Source of the DNA: Escallonia rubra
Taxonomy: Eukaryota; Streptophyta; Magnoliopsida; Escalloniales; Escalloniaceae
Length of the DNA stretch: 64,000 nucleotides
Assembly: GCA_033065855.1 (NCBI GenBank)
Contig: JAVXUO010000520.1
Span: 119,792-183,791 of the forward strand
Reading direction: 5' to 3'
Position numbers and translations under genes: made by a program
The notes under the pieces: model-generated
Database searches by the model: none
What the model saw: the letters and a program-made list of their open reading frames with translations, nothing else
What the model was told of the DNA's origin: nothing
Shown here: piece after piece, positions 47,810 through 59,346 of the stretch
Numbering within the stretch: position 1 is the stretch's first letter
Layout of the letters: each line of letters starts with the position of its first letter

Positions 47810-48817
47810 ATGGTCTATGAAAAGAAGATCGTCGACGAAGTCTCGGGATGGCTCAGGGTGTTCGATGATGGCTCGGTCGACAGGACATGGGCCGGGCCAC
47901 CAGAGGTCGAGTTCATGGCCCAGCCCGTGCCTCCGCACGACAATTTCGTTGAGGGTGTTGCCACTCGTGACGCCCTTGTAAGTGCGGACTCGGGTCTTCG
48001 AGTCCGCATTTATTTGCCAGAAGAGAAGGCCACAGACTTGGACAAGCTACCTGTCATACTTCACTTCCACGGCGGTGGCTTTTGCATCAGCCAGGCCGAC
48101 TGGTTCATGTACTACCATATTTACGCTCGTCTTGCGTGTAAAGCGCGTGCTGTTATCGTCTCCGTTTACCTCCCCCTCGCTCCGGAGCATCGCCTCCCCG
48201 CAGCCTGCGATGCGGGCTACTCCGCCCTCCTCTGGCTCCGGTCCTTGGCTCGTGGGGATTCTCACGAGCCATGGCTGAGTCATCACGCGGACTTCAACCG
48301 CGTGTTCCTCATCGGAGACAGCTCCGGGGGAAACATCGTGCATGAGGTTGCCGCGCGTGCCGGGAACGAGGACCTGAGCCCGCTGCGGCTAGCCGGAGGG
48401 ATACCTATCCACCCGGGATTCGTCCGGTCCGAGCGGAGCAAGAGCGAGATAGAGAAACCCGAGTCGCCATTCTTAACCCTGGACATGGTGGACAAGTTCC
48501 TGAGCCTGGCGTTGCCGGTTGGGTCCACGAAGGACCACCCAATAACGTGTCCGATGGGGTACGGAGCCCCGTCGATCGAGGACTCGAAGCTGCCGCCATT
48601 CTTGCTATGCATGGCGGGCGATGACCTGATTTGGGACACTGAAATGGAGTACTATGAGGCCATGAAGAAGGGCAAGAAGGAAGTGGAGCTGCTGATTAGT
48701 GCAGGAATGGGTCACAGCTATTATCTCAACAAGATTGCGGTGGACATGGATCCAAATACCGCATCAGAAAATGAGAAACTGATCTTGGGGGTCACAGAAT
48801 TTATCAGCAAGCACTGA
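47810..48817 (+). CDS. Carboxylesterase, HSR203J class (copy B)
   Basis: 335 residues, the same length as tobacco HSR203J, intronless, a paralogue of 25955-26965. It has the same role: an alpha/beta-hydrolase carboxylesterase, probably cytosolic, of the class induced in hypersensitive cell death. Catalytic set: HGGGFC near 87-92, GDSSGG with Ser171, Asp272 in GDDLI, His302 in GMGHSY. The start MVYEKK matches the family better than the MVCEKK of copy A. About 22 residues differ from copy A, most of them outside the catalytic motifs; the clearest cluster is APS versus TLW at about 253-255, in the region before the catalytic Asp. All family motifs are retained and no break is seen, so both copies are likely functional. 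Expression differences are plausible given the divergent upstream DNA. Confidence 0.95.
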   Translation: MVYEKKIVDEVSGWLRVFDDGSVDRTWAGPPEVEFMAQPVPPHDNFVEGVATRDALVSADSGLRVRIYLPEEKATDLDKLPVILHFHGGGFCISQADWFMYYHIYARLACKARAVIVSVYLPLAPEHRLPAACDAGYSALLWLRSLARGDSHEPWLSHHADFNRVFLIGDSSGGNIVHEVAARAGNEDLSPLRLAGGIPIHPGFVRSERSKSEIEKPESPFLTLDMVDKFLSLALPVGSTKDHPITCPMGYGAPSIEDSKLPPFLLCMAGDDLIWDTEMEYYEAMKKGKKEVELLISAGMGHSYYLNKIAVDMDPNTASENEKLILGVTEFISKH

Positions 48818-49113
48818 AACGAATTAAATGGTTTTTCCCCTGCACTTTCTTGTTTAAATGTATCAGTTAAGAAGTAATTATACTATCATGTGAAGTATGA
48901 TCGTTGTCCTTCAAGCTTGACCTATTTACTCAATCTAATGCAACTTTTTGCAAGTGAGGAAGCCGCTTCTTGGAGGGCTTGAAATATTTACTCAAACTTC
49001 ATCTTTAGGTTGATAGGTTCATTTGAGTCTTGTAATGTGTTGTGGCTGTTTTTTGCCTTTGAACTTTGTTAGTTTGGCTTAGCTTCCTGTTTGTAGCTTA
49101 CAAGTATGATGTG

Positions 49114-49215
49114 CCGGTCTATGAAGCACCGACACGGGTACGGGTGCATATACGATGAGGGTGCGAATACAGCGATACAATATTTTGAAAGAAAAAAAAA
49201 AAGGATATATGAGTG
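49114..49215. mobile_element. Partial element end related to 5431-6118
   Basis: Begins CTATGAAGCACCGACACGGG and runs through GTACGGGTGC words to TATTTTGAAAG. This resembles the ends of the element in the XRN4 intron. It abuts the right edge of duplication B. Only one end is seen, so the call is tentative. Confidence 0.3.
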
Positions 49216-50869
49216 CAGTTAGGATGAGTTTTTGTCCTAAATAATCCTTTTTATTACTTAATTACTCATCTACCCCATTTTCAACCTTATTTACCTATCT
49301 AACCCATTTTTGGAAATCTCACTTTCAAACAGAGATTTCAAGCTAAGAAAACGTGGTTCCAAACCATGTTTTCAAGCAAACGTTACTAAATATATTGAAA
49401 ACCCTGTATTTTAAGCAAACGTTACTTATTTACCTATATATTTGTCAGGTCAGTTTTTTGTTTGTTTTTGTTTTGTGTTATAAAGAGTCTTTAATTGCTC
49501 TCATGAAATTTAACAATACTTTGTGTATGCTTTTTAAGTGCACTCAGTTTTGTGTATTATTTTACTTACTAAAAAAATTTAGTAAATTCGATATATTTTT
49601 TGTACCCCTGAAAAAAAATCATGATTCCGTTACTGGCCGCTGAGGTTGCAAAAAAACTAAAAATGACTATTGTGCAGCTCTCATACCAAGATAAGAGATA
49701 ATCAATGCAAAAATTAGTTATTTGCTTTCTGTTAACTTTTGAAGAGATTTATACAAATACAATCGCAAATTGCTCCTAAGATTACTCCTAAATTACATGA
49801 TTAATTTCTAATATTACTCCTTAGATTACGAGAGTAGAAGAACATAGACAAGATATATTATCCTGATACCCGGGAAATTCATATAATGGAACACAACGTG
49901 AGGCATGCACAACTGGTCAAAAATTTCATCACGTGAAATTCATGCAAGCACTTGGACCCAAAGCAGATACCATAATGTGTAGATGTCGTGAGTGGGCACT
50001 TCAAGTAATAGGGAGGTTGGTATGTCCTGTCTTTTTCACTATCTTTAGTTTGTGTGTGTGTGTGTGTGTGGGGGGGGGGGGGGATGTCCTGTCTTTGTCT
50101 CTATCTTTTTTATGTACGCGATACGTTACCCAAATTAGTATCGTCGTAATCAAGAACTCAACCGTCAATTCCGTTGCTAACGCAAAGGACCTCCTATCTA
50201 GTAGGATCCAATTAATATTTTTGATTTTGTTGGACGAAATTACAGAATTTGAAGCCAAAAAATACCCTGTATTTTAACTTACTCAGAATTATGAAAAGGA
50301 AATATCAAAATTAAGGAATTAACATTGGCAGCAAGTGGTATATTAGGCGATTGGGTAGTGTGTGAATGGAGGATAGAAAATCGTTGTCTCTCCAATTTTC
50401 CAAATTTACCAAATTTGTGGGGAGCGATGTCCTTCCCATTTGTTCTCAAACAAAACGCAGAAAAATTCTCTCATCCTGCTTTTCGATTCGGTCTATGCTT
50501 GATTCTTCATTTTTTTTTTTTTTTGATTCATTATGAGCAGCATCTGTTATTAATAACGGTTATTGTACTTGACGCTGGTTATTTGCATAGTGATATTAGC
50601 AGTTGAATGAATCAAATTGTGATTACCAAACTTTAACTCCATTTGAGAAATTAGTCCACGCACACCCTCCCCCCACCAAAAAAAAAGGAAAAAAAAGAGA
50701 GAGAGACGTGTATTTGGTAACCAAATTGAATTAAGAAGACCAATATTGTTGTGAACAATGTTTTGCTTACAGACTTGGTGGTGAGTTCACACATGAGAAT
50801 TGGTTAGAGGTTGGTCCCATGTGCACACCACGTTCACAAAACACATACTCATGAGGAGACTTTTGAGTA

Positions 50870-50909
<40 letters not shown>

Positions 50910-51419
50910 CAACCATCAAATAGACATTCGAAAAAGAAAAAAAAAGAATTTTTGAATTTTGTGTTTCACGTCTCCTCAATTACAATTACTTTATAAAGAA
51001 CAGTTTGAAAAATAATGTCAATAATCCAATTGGGATTATAATATACCACCAATGAGCTCTGTTGACTACCAAGATGATCCAAGTTCTCAACTCTTTGTTT
51101 CACCGTGACAGTCACAGATGCTAGCAAGTATGGCATTGGGACTTTATATGGAAATTTCTGACACCAATATAAAGGGCAGTTTTGTAATTTCAAGGGCAGG
51201 CCTCTTAGGCAGGGGTGGGGGGCCTGTTTTAGATGAAGCAGTTTTGTGACAGACCAAATGCCCCCAATTATTCTGTATCTTTACCCTCTTGACCCCATGT
51301 GGCCTACTACCGTAGGCTCCGTTATCACGAGAATCAGCCGGTTTGACACCATGATCCGATCGGTATCTTTTGAACCATAATGGTGCTGAAAAATAAAGTT
51401 ACATATCTTTTGAACCACT
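49216..51419. other. Intergenic, no gene seen
   Basis: AT-rich with a run of (GT)n followed by poly-G near 50050-50084 and a TA tract at 50871-50908. GCAAACGTTACT occurs twice (49377 and 49417). No coding similarity recognised. Confidence 0.4.
50871..50908. repeat. (TA)n microsatellite
   Basis: An uninterrupted TA tract of about 38 bp. Confidence 0.9.
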
Positions 51420-51766
51420 CAGTTTTTTTTTTGAATTTTTTTTTTGTGTGGTGGTTTACGGTGGCCGGCGGTGGTCGCCGGCAGGCGGCCGACGGTTGTC
51501 ACAAGTAGGAGGCCGGCGGTTGTCGCCGAAGGTGGCTGCCGGCAATCGCCTGAGGTGGCTGCCGGTGGTAGGAGGGTGGTGGTGGTGGTCTAAAAAAAAA
51601 AATTAAAAGTGAAAAAAGAAACCAGTTTTTGGAGTTTTTTTTTTCTTCTTCAGTTTAAAAACTGATTTTTTAAATTGGAGAAGGAAAAAAAAAATGGTTA
51701 CCAAACGCGCTTTTTTTTTTCAATTTCCAAAACTGAAAAAAAAAATGAGTGTCAAAAAGGGCCTAA
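51420..51766. mobile_element. MITE related to 52684-53171, opposite orientation
   Basis: Contains the same A/T-run arms (TTCAGTTT, AAAACTG words) around a GC-rich GGCCGGCGGTGG core that is the reverse of the core at 52880-53020. The right end GGCC precedes TAA-GTAAGCC, like the TAA-GTAAGC next to the other copy. The left end is unclear. Confidence 0.5.
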
Positions 51767-52324
51767 GTAAGCCACTTTTTTTTTTAGTAAACATAAATTA
51801 TTAATATCTTCTAGCTCTAAAACACGTAGGCTCATTCTTGTTCTTGTAAAATGTAAGATGTGAGAATTGGATACTCGACCATACATTCCTAGTCCAACAA
51901 TCCTACTCCCACCTTACCTGTCATATTTTCTAGCGGAACGGCTAGTCACAAATTCAGAGATCTACTGTTAATTCTCACACTTATTGAGCAGCTAGTGATG
52001 AGCAGTTCCTCGACAAGTATATTCATTTTTTCATCTTTTCTACTTTTAATCCTTCAACTTTATTTTTTATCACTTCTTTTCTTGCTATAAATTATGCTCT
52101 TTTTTTTTTTTCCCTTTTCCCTGAGTTTTTGACTTCTTGTTCATCATTTGCAATATCATTTCCTACTTTCTGATTCTTCTTCACTTCAATGAAATTGCAT
52201 ACTCTAGTCTATAATATTTTATAAATTTAACTTTTTGTGATAAAATTTTTAATTTAAAATTCAATTAGAAGTTTGAACTTCAGTTGAACCAGTGAACCAG
52301 TCCCCCGGCTGGTTCGATGTCAGG

Positions 52325-53300
52325 TTTGATTGCGATTATTATGAACGTAAGTGTATCAATTAACCACCAACGCTATACCCAAGTGTGGATGCATGGGTGG
52401 CAAGTGGGGGCTTTGGCCATCCCAAAATGTGGGAACCTCCCCTTTTTACCCCTTTTACACCCAATGACAACTTATTTACAGGCTTTTGTGACGTAAGAAA
52501 TTTGTAATATATTATGAAGAATGCCTCATTCAAATAAACAACTAAAACAATTGCAATAATTCTAAATCAAGTAATAATTATGTTAACTTTAATGTGAATA
52601 TTCGTAACTCATAACTAAGCATTGGTGTTACTTCAATTTTGATGAAAATTTTCGAATGGAATTACTTTGGCCCCCTTAATTAAGGGTCTGTTTGATAACT
52701 TGTTAGTTTTTAGTTTTTTTTTTTCAATTTTGTAAACTGGAGAAAAAAAAAGCGTGTTTGGCACACAGTTTTCATTTTTTTTTCCTTCAGTTTTGAAAAT
52801 CAGTTTTTAAAATAGGGTTGTTTTTAAAAACTCTCATTTAGGAGTTTTGGATTTTCAGTTTTTATTTTTATTTTAAGACCACCACCACCACCCTCCCATC
52901 GTCAGCGGCTCCCGCCTACCGCTGACAGCCACTGCCGACGATCACCGCCGGCCACCGGCAGCCATCGCCGGCGGCTGGCCATCACCTCCGGCCACCTCCA
53001 CGCCCCACCACAGCCACCGCAAACCACCACCAAAGAAAAAACTTAAAATAAAAACTGAGTAATCAAACACCCATTTTTTTTTTTTGTAAAAAATAAAAAC
53101 TAAAGCTGATTTTTATTTTTGTTTTTTTTTGAAACAGAAAACCAAAACTGGAGGTGATTTCAAATGCTACCTAAGTAAGCATCTTGGATATGCCATTGGC
53201 TATACCAAGTACCCACCCACCACTGTTGCCACAAATCTTCCCACCACCATCGCCATAGCACCACCATACCCACCCACCACTGAAAAGAATCACAATGAAC
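52325..53300. repeat. Direct duplication copy C1
   Basis: 52325-52683 and 53172-53300 together match C2 (53816-54111 plus 58557-58745). Shared landmarks are GATTATTATGAACGTAAGTG, GGGTGGCAAGTGGGGGCTTT, CATAACTAAGCATTGG and the CACCACCATACCCACCCACC stretch. C1 is split by the Tourist-like MITE and holds the empty site of the LTR element (CTAAG near 52614). Confidence 0.85.
52684..53171. mobile_element. Tourist-like MITE in C1
   Basis: 488 bp between TAA copies (52681-52683 and 53172-53174). The ends GGGTCTGTTTGATAAC and (reverse complement of the right) GGTAGCATTTGAAATC share spacing and partial identity. C2 at 58618-58632 reads TTAATTAAGTAAGTATC without the insert, so both boundaries are confirmed by an empty site in this window. 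Confidence 0.82.
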
Positions 53301-53815
53301 CATTCCCCATCACAACTGTGACCAACCACGAACTCACCGCAGATGCTACCACCAACCATTAGAATCTCTGTACAAGCCGCAAAAAACCAATCTCTTCAAC
53401 ATCAAATTAAAAGTCGAACCAAAACCCTAATCGAGATTCTTTACATTCTTTTGTCCTTCATTTTTTTTTCTTTCTTACACCTAAGAATTTCAGCTCCAAT
53501 GAAGCTTGACCTTATTGCATACTCTTTCTAATGTTGTCATGACACACTAACTTGATTCTTCTATTGGTCTTTAGTCATCAGTGGTGGTCAAGAAGAGAAG
53601 ACAAGAGAAAGAAGGGAGAGATATGAAGTTGAGTGAACTAGAGGAAGAAAGAGTAAACATTGGTAATTAGTAGCTTTGTTAGGAGTTAATTTTATCTTGC
53701 GTTCGAAGTTAACCCTTGGCAGTACCATCATGAACATTATTTTCGCTCGCTCAAACAATTTACAAATTTGTCACATAACACCCCCAATCATATTTTGTGC
53801 ATAAAGGTGGGGATG
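53301..53815. other. Spacer between C1 and C2, no gene seen
   Basis: Short Thr/Pro-rich frames over CACCACC-type DNA; nothing recognised. Confidence 0.4.
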
Positions 53816-54111
53816 TTTGATTCCGATTATTATGAACGTAAGTGTATCAATTAACCGCCATTGTTATATACAAGTATAGATGCAGGGGTGGCAAGTGGGG
53901 GCTTTGGGCTCCCCAAAATGTAGGAACTTCTGTTTTTATTACCTATTTTACACCCAAGGACAACTAACTCTAGGCTTTGGGGACGTAAGAAATATGTAAA
54001 ATGTTATTAAGTATGCCTCATTCGAATAAACAACTAAAACAATTGCAATAATTCTAAATCAACTACTAATTATGTTAACTTTCATGTGGATATTCATAAT
54101 TCATAACTAAG

Positions 54112-54528
54112 TGTTGATGCTAAAATATGCTTCGGGTGTGCTCTAGAGCCCTAGCTTGAACCGATGGCCTGCAAGACAGAAAACAAGTGACCGCCGTGTG
54201 AAGTTCTCAGTAGAGAACTCTCCGATGCTTAAGACAGAGCACAACTAAAAGATAGTAACTCTAAAAAGGCTGGAAAAAAGATTGTGTCTTTGTGTGTAGT
54301 TCTTTGCGTACCTGGGAGTAGCCCCCTTTATATAGCTGTAAGAGAAGACCCCTAGTAGGACTGGGTTTTTGACCAGATGTGTTAGGATCACGTTAGGATC
54401 CTTGAGGATCACATCACGATCTTTGATGACTCTTTCAGAATCTTAATAAGATAGTTATCAATCTCCCAGTTTGACTGGGATCGCCGGGTGTCCCCCAATT
54501 ATTGGGAGTGTATTTTTTAGTTATATCA
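54112..54528 (-). repeat. Terminal repeat (left) of the LTR element
   Basis: Starts TGTTGATGCTAAAATATGC and ends TTAGTTATATCA. It shares AGCTTGAACCGATG, TGTGTAGTTCTTTGCGTACC and AGTTTGACTGGGATCGCC with the right repeat. Confidence 0.85.
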
Positions 54529-57500
54529 TAAGCCCCCCCATTTTCTTAGCCAAAATGTTTGGCTGATGAAGTCATACCAGGTGTCTTGATACACGCAACA
54601 GATTCACAAGAAATCTTTCATCCGCTTGCAGGGGTAAATAATATTTTTCTACTTCATGTGCTTGGACCTAAGCTCTTGAGAGCTTAAGCCATGAAACTTT
54701 TGCCCAAGTAGGGCGCTAGAACTTTAGCTCTTGAGAGCTAGGTCTTAGAATTTTGCTCAAATAGGCAATTTAGAATTGTCTTTAGGAAGACGAATCATGG
54801 GATCTCGAGATACTTTAGAGACTGTGCCTCATAGTAGTCTATCTAGGGAGAGGATACAAAGTTGTGCATGTAAGTCGTTGCATGTGCTTGTACATATTTG
54901 CCTAAGTGTTTGAATGTCCCTTTGAGTTTCACTTGACAATGTAGTTTTCACCTCTCCTTTGGAAGGTGTTTGTTTTGTGCAAGTGTATGTTCTTTAGCTT
55001 GAGCTGACAACATCATGCTTGCATTTTACTTTGACGCTAACTCTTATCATTAGCTAAAAGCTGGCAAAGAAGCCTCGCACTCACGCTTGGCTGAATTTTG
55101 AATTGACAAAGAATGGTGGGGTGATGAAGTCCCACCCAGTGCTTTGCCATTTCACGGGTTATAATTATAGCTAAACTGTTCAGATAGAACTTGAGCTCAA
55201 TCTCGTCACCCTTGAGGGCTGATGGAGCATAGAGCTCATGTAAATACCCTCGTGGGTTTGATGGAACATAGGTTTTCATACGCACCCTTGAGGGCGGATG
55301 GAGCTAGCACAAAGCTCATGTGAATGCCTTTGATGGATTGAGGGCTGATAAAGCATAAAGCTTGTGTAAAAACCTTTGGGGGTTCGATGGAACTTAGAGT
55401 TTGCATACGCGCCCTTGAAGACTGATGGAGCACATAGCTTATGTAAATATCCTGGGGGGCTGGATCAAACTCGGAGTTCTCGTACTTGTTGCCGCAACGC
55501 CATATAAGAAGGCGCGGGGCTTTGAGCTTGTAATATGGCCGCAGTTATGAAGCCCCCTTGTCTGAGAGGGCACAGGGCATTAAGCCCGTAATATTGATGA
55601 TATCATAAGATATAAAGCCCCCTGCCTTTGAGAAGGCATGGATCTATAAAGATGGCTTTTCAGCCTATATGAAGAGCACAGTCGCAAGAAGACCATAATC
55701 TTCTTGCTCGATTGGACGAGCATATAAAGCTAGAGGACGTGGAGTCCGTCTGAGCAAGATGTCACTGATGATCAGTAGAGATAGAGGATGCGAAGTCTAT
55801 CTGAGTAGGATATCACTGGGTGATCAATAAAGTAGCTGCCGCACTTTATCTATATACTGAGAAGCAACTAGATTTAGTTTGATGGTTGCATGAGGTTGAG
55901 CTTGCAGTTGTATCAGGCATATTGGCGATGCCATCAGCAGAGTCTGACGATGAGTTCTGATTCACTAGATGCGGTGACAACATGCGTGCCTCCATCGTTG
56001 TAGGAAAAGCTTATCAAGAAGCAGCGATGTGAATATGTCACAGATAGAGGACACTGTATGACCTAACATACCGTGAGACGATATATAATGCCAAGTCAGC
56101 AGGATGTTGTAGTAGAAACCTTAGGCATGACTTTTAGTCACAAGGTGCTGTAAATTTGTTCTTTGCTTTATGAAGAAATTTATACATCACTGTTGATGCT
56201 CGCCCGCGCAGTTTAAGCCCTTGCAATAAGAAAAAAATGTGTGACTGAAAAAATAGCCATTGAAGCAATAAAGTATATGAGCTAACACGTTCAACTATAT
56301 TTTTAACACAGAAATAAAAGCAATGTTCAGACATTGTGGCCTCATTAGGGTTTTGTCAGTTAGACGATAGGGGTGTGCTGCACTGCGTGTTACATGTGAG
56401 CTTAAAAAGTTATAGCAGTCGATAAGACACGACGCGTGACATGCTTGTGCCAATTGACCTAACTACACAATGCTAGACCAAAAAATAGATAGGTCTAGGT
56501 ATTATAGAAGAGCAAAAAATGAAAAACCTTCAGAAGGCTTGCTATTGCCTAAAATCTTAGTCGCTTAATTTTTTAGCAGCAGACATGCGATGAAGTATCC
56601 GCCATTATAAAGGCTTAGTCGCTTAATTTTTAGCGACAAATATGGGTTAAAATACATGCCGCTTCTAACGATTGTGCGGCATATTTTAAATAAACGACAC
56701 TCTGCGGTCTTAAACCTGAATAGGCCCTTTTGACAAGTTAAAAGCTTAATGCTTCAAAACGTGCGTGGCCTAACTGGAATAACTGAAACCCTTTGGGTCT
56801 TAAGTATAAATGCGCATTTTTCATAGGCAAAAAGGCTAGTGCTTTTTTAAAGAATATGGTATATGTCGAATAAATAAGACTTCGTGGGTCTAAGTATTAA
56901 TATGCATTTTTACTGGGGTAGAATGCAATATTCTAAAGGAAGGGTTTCACCTGATTTGGACTGGGTCTACCCCTTCTTTTATTTGACAGAGAAGCAGCGC
57001 CTGACATGTGGCGGCGCAACGGTGGGGGACACTGCCACGCGCGGGGAGGTCGTGAGGAACCGTCGCCTGGCTGTAGTAGAGCTATTGTAAAAGAATGTGT
57101 GAGGTTAGGTCGAGGTGGCGCCAACCTGCACACAGAGCTTCTCGCTATGGTGGTTCTTCATCCGTGGAGCGAAGGTGGTTCTGGTAGTTGCGTGGTGGTG
57201 TGAATCCGAACGGGATAGCGGTGGCAACGGACAGGCCGCGGTGATGGTGCCGCGCGGTTCTGCCGTGGTTTTAGACGGTGAGTTGGCCGCCGTTGGTTGT
57301 GACAGACTGGATTTGGAGCGAGGCCACAATAGTGCGACAATGGTGCGGCCTGGTGCTTTTCTTGTGGGTGCTGTGGCGCAAATCGAGAGTTGGACGGTAG
57401 CTAATGGTAATGCAGCTTTGGAGGGAAGTCGTGATGGCGTGACAGCCGTGCATTGCTGGAGGGCCTGCCATGGTGGCGACGCTGTGGATGGGGGTGGCTG

Positions 57501-58187
57501 CTCTACTACTAGGGTTTCAACCCATAGAGCAGCAGCGGTGCTGCTGCCTTTTCTTTCTCTCTCTCTCTCCTTTCCTTTTTTGCTTGGTTGTTGTGGATGC
57601 TCCGGCAACTTCGTGGCGGTGGTTGGCGGTTTGTGGTGCCTGTAACTCCATTGGCGATGGTTGTGTAACTCTGGTGGATGAATCTATGTTGATTTTTTAT
57701 GTGGTTGTCTTTGCTGCCTCGACAGCTTTATGATGGTGGCCATGACTCCATTGGAGCTGTCTTGTAATTTTGGTTGTCGTGACTGTTTCTCAGCAGCCGA
57801 TTGTGACGCCGTTGACTTTGATGGCTTTGACATGGTTGTGTAGGCATGGGCCTGCCCGTGTAGGCGCTGTTGACGGTTGCGTCGTTTTCGTTTAGGGTTT
57901 TGACCATGGGGCCAAGTGGTACCATTGCGGTAACGGCAGCTCCATGGCTGCTGTGCGGCCGTGAAGGTTGCTCTTCGTGGCCTGTGAATGGATAGGACTG
58001 TATTTTTCTTCCTGTGTTTTTTTTCCCGATTGTTTGACGGTGGTAGAACCGTGTTTGAAGACGACGGGGCTGTCAGTGTCTAGACTGTCGGCGGTAGCTT
58101 GCGATACAACTATTGAGGTTTCTTGAGGTCAATCGGTTAGGCTGGCAGATGTCACATATGGGTGTGCTTGAGGTTTCTTGAGGTCAA

Positions 58188-58556
58188 TCGATACAACTAA
58201 GAATATGCTCTGGGTGTGCTCCGGAACCCTAGCTTGAACCGATGACCTACAAGACAGAAAAAGAGTGATTGTCAAGAGGGATTCCCGGTGGAAAACTTTC
58301 TGATGCTTAAGTTAAAGCACAACTACTCTGAAAAAGCAGGAAAAAGACTGTGTTTTTGTGTGTAGTTCTTTGCGTACCTGGGGGTAGCCCCCCCGTGGGC
58401 CAGATGTGTTAGGATCGCATTAGCATCCTTGAGGATCATGTCACGATCTTTGAGAACTCTTTTTAGAATCCTAATAAGATAATTGTCAATCTCTCAGTTT
58501 GACTGGGATCGCCAGGTGTCCCCAAATTATTGGGAGTGTATTTTTTAGTTATATCA
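58188..58556 (-). repeat. Terminal repeat (right) of the LTR element
   Basis: Homologous to 54112-54528. The inner boundary is approximate because GAGGTTTCTTGAGGTCAATC and CGATACAACTA each occur twice just inside it (about 58102-58200). Confidence 0.8.
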
Positions 58557-58745
58557 CTAAGCATTGGTGTTAGTTCAAATTTGATAAAAATTTTCTAATG
58601 TAATCAGTTTGGCCCCCTTAATTAAGTAAGTATCCCGGATATGCCACTGGTTATATGTACCAACCTACAACTGTTGCCACAAATCTTTCCATCACCATCG
58701 CCACGGCACCACCATACCCACCCACCGAAGAAAAGAACCACCATG

Positions 58746-59346
58746 TTCCTTGCACACAAAGTTGTATATCGATGGCAGCTTTCCATCTCGAAGCTATTAT
58801 CAAAATGCATATCGAAGAGCCATATAACATAAAATACTTGTTTTTTTCAGAGTACTTGAATATTGATACAAACGGACGAAAGCATGTGCATCTAATTATT
58901 TGTTTTTTTGCAGAGTAAGACTTTTATCACGACCACCACACCTTCCTAACCTTAAACCCACACACAACTCACCCATCAAATCTTCTTAGCTGCATTTCAT
59001 CAAACAGTTGGCGGGCCACTTTCACCCCTCCCTTAATCTCCACCGCTTTCTTCAACCTCCGTAAATTCTCTCACTTAATCCTCAATTTCATCCAATAAAT
59101 CAATCATCCATGTAAAATGTATGTGTTGGGGGTGCAGGATAGAGGAAATTTGATTTGTCCGTTTGTGTGTGTGCGGGTGCATGCGTGTGTCTCGAGGTGG
59201 TTTGGGAAAATCTAACATGGGACTTGGGTGAGTTGGTGATTGGGTGGAAAGGGTTGGGGTAAGGGGTGCGAAGGAGAGATGAGGGGGTGAGGGGGGCATG
59301 TACGTACTGGAGAGTGGAAAAATTGATTTGGCGGTGGAGGAGTAGT
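58746..59346. other. Intergenic, no gene seen
   Basis: C-rich and GT-rich stretches with short frames; nothing recognised. Confidence 0.4.

Larger units (their letters stand above)
39240..49113. repeat. Segmental duplication copy B
   Basis: Direct-orientation partner of 22508-27246. Homology starts at GATTAGGTGATAACCAAGAA (39252; copy A 22513) and ends after the carboxylesterase 3' flank. It is interrupted by the Mutator-like element (39385-45328) and a TRIM (46714-47026). Without these, it follows copy A except for small indels and the hAT present only in A. Confidence 0.85.
54112..58556 (-). mobile_element. Large non-coding LTR element (LARD-like), 4.4 kb
   Basis: A fossil. It has direct terminal repeats at 54112-54528 and about 58188-58556, and a perfect 5-bp target duplication CTAAG (54107-54111 and 58557-58561). 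C1 preserves the empty site near 52614. A purine tract (AAAATGGGGGGCTTA, minus strand) abuts the left repeat, so the element reads right to left. No gag, protease, RT or integrase similarity was found in the 3.66-kb interior. Its GC-rich part (56950-58130) gives long but low-complexity frames. The interior matches 18995-21013. Overall it looks structurally whole but non-coding; the divergent repeats suggest an old insertion. Confidence 0.82.
53816..58745. repeat. Direct duplication copy C2
   Basis: Partner of C1, split at 54112-58556 by an LTR element. Without the insert its order matches C1 to the CCACCACCATACCCACCCACC region. Divergence from C1 is moderate. Confidence 0.85.

Noticed and set aside
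57105-57645. Overlapping 167- and 176-residue frames on both strands
   Set aside because: Low-complexity Ala/Thr/Ser/Pro or Val/Gly composition from a GC-rich segment inside a non-coding LTR element. No known domain, and frames are open on both strands at once.
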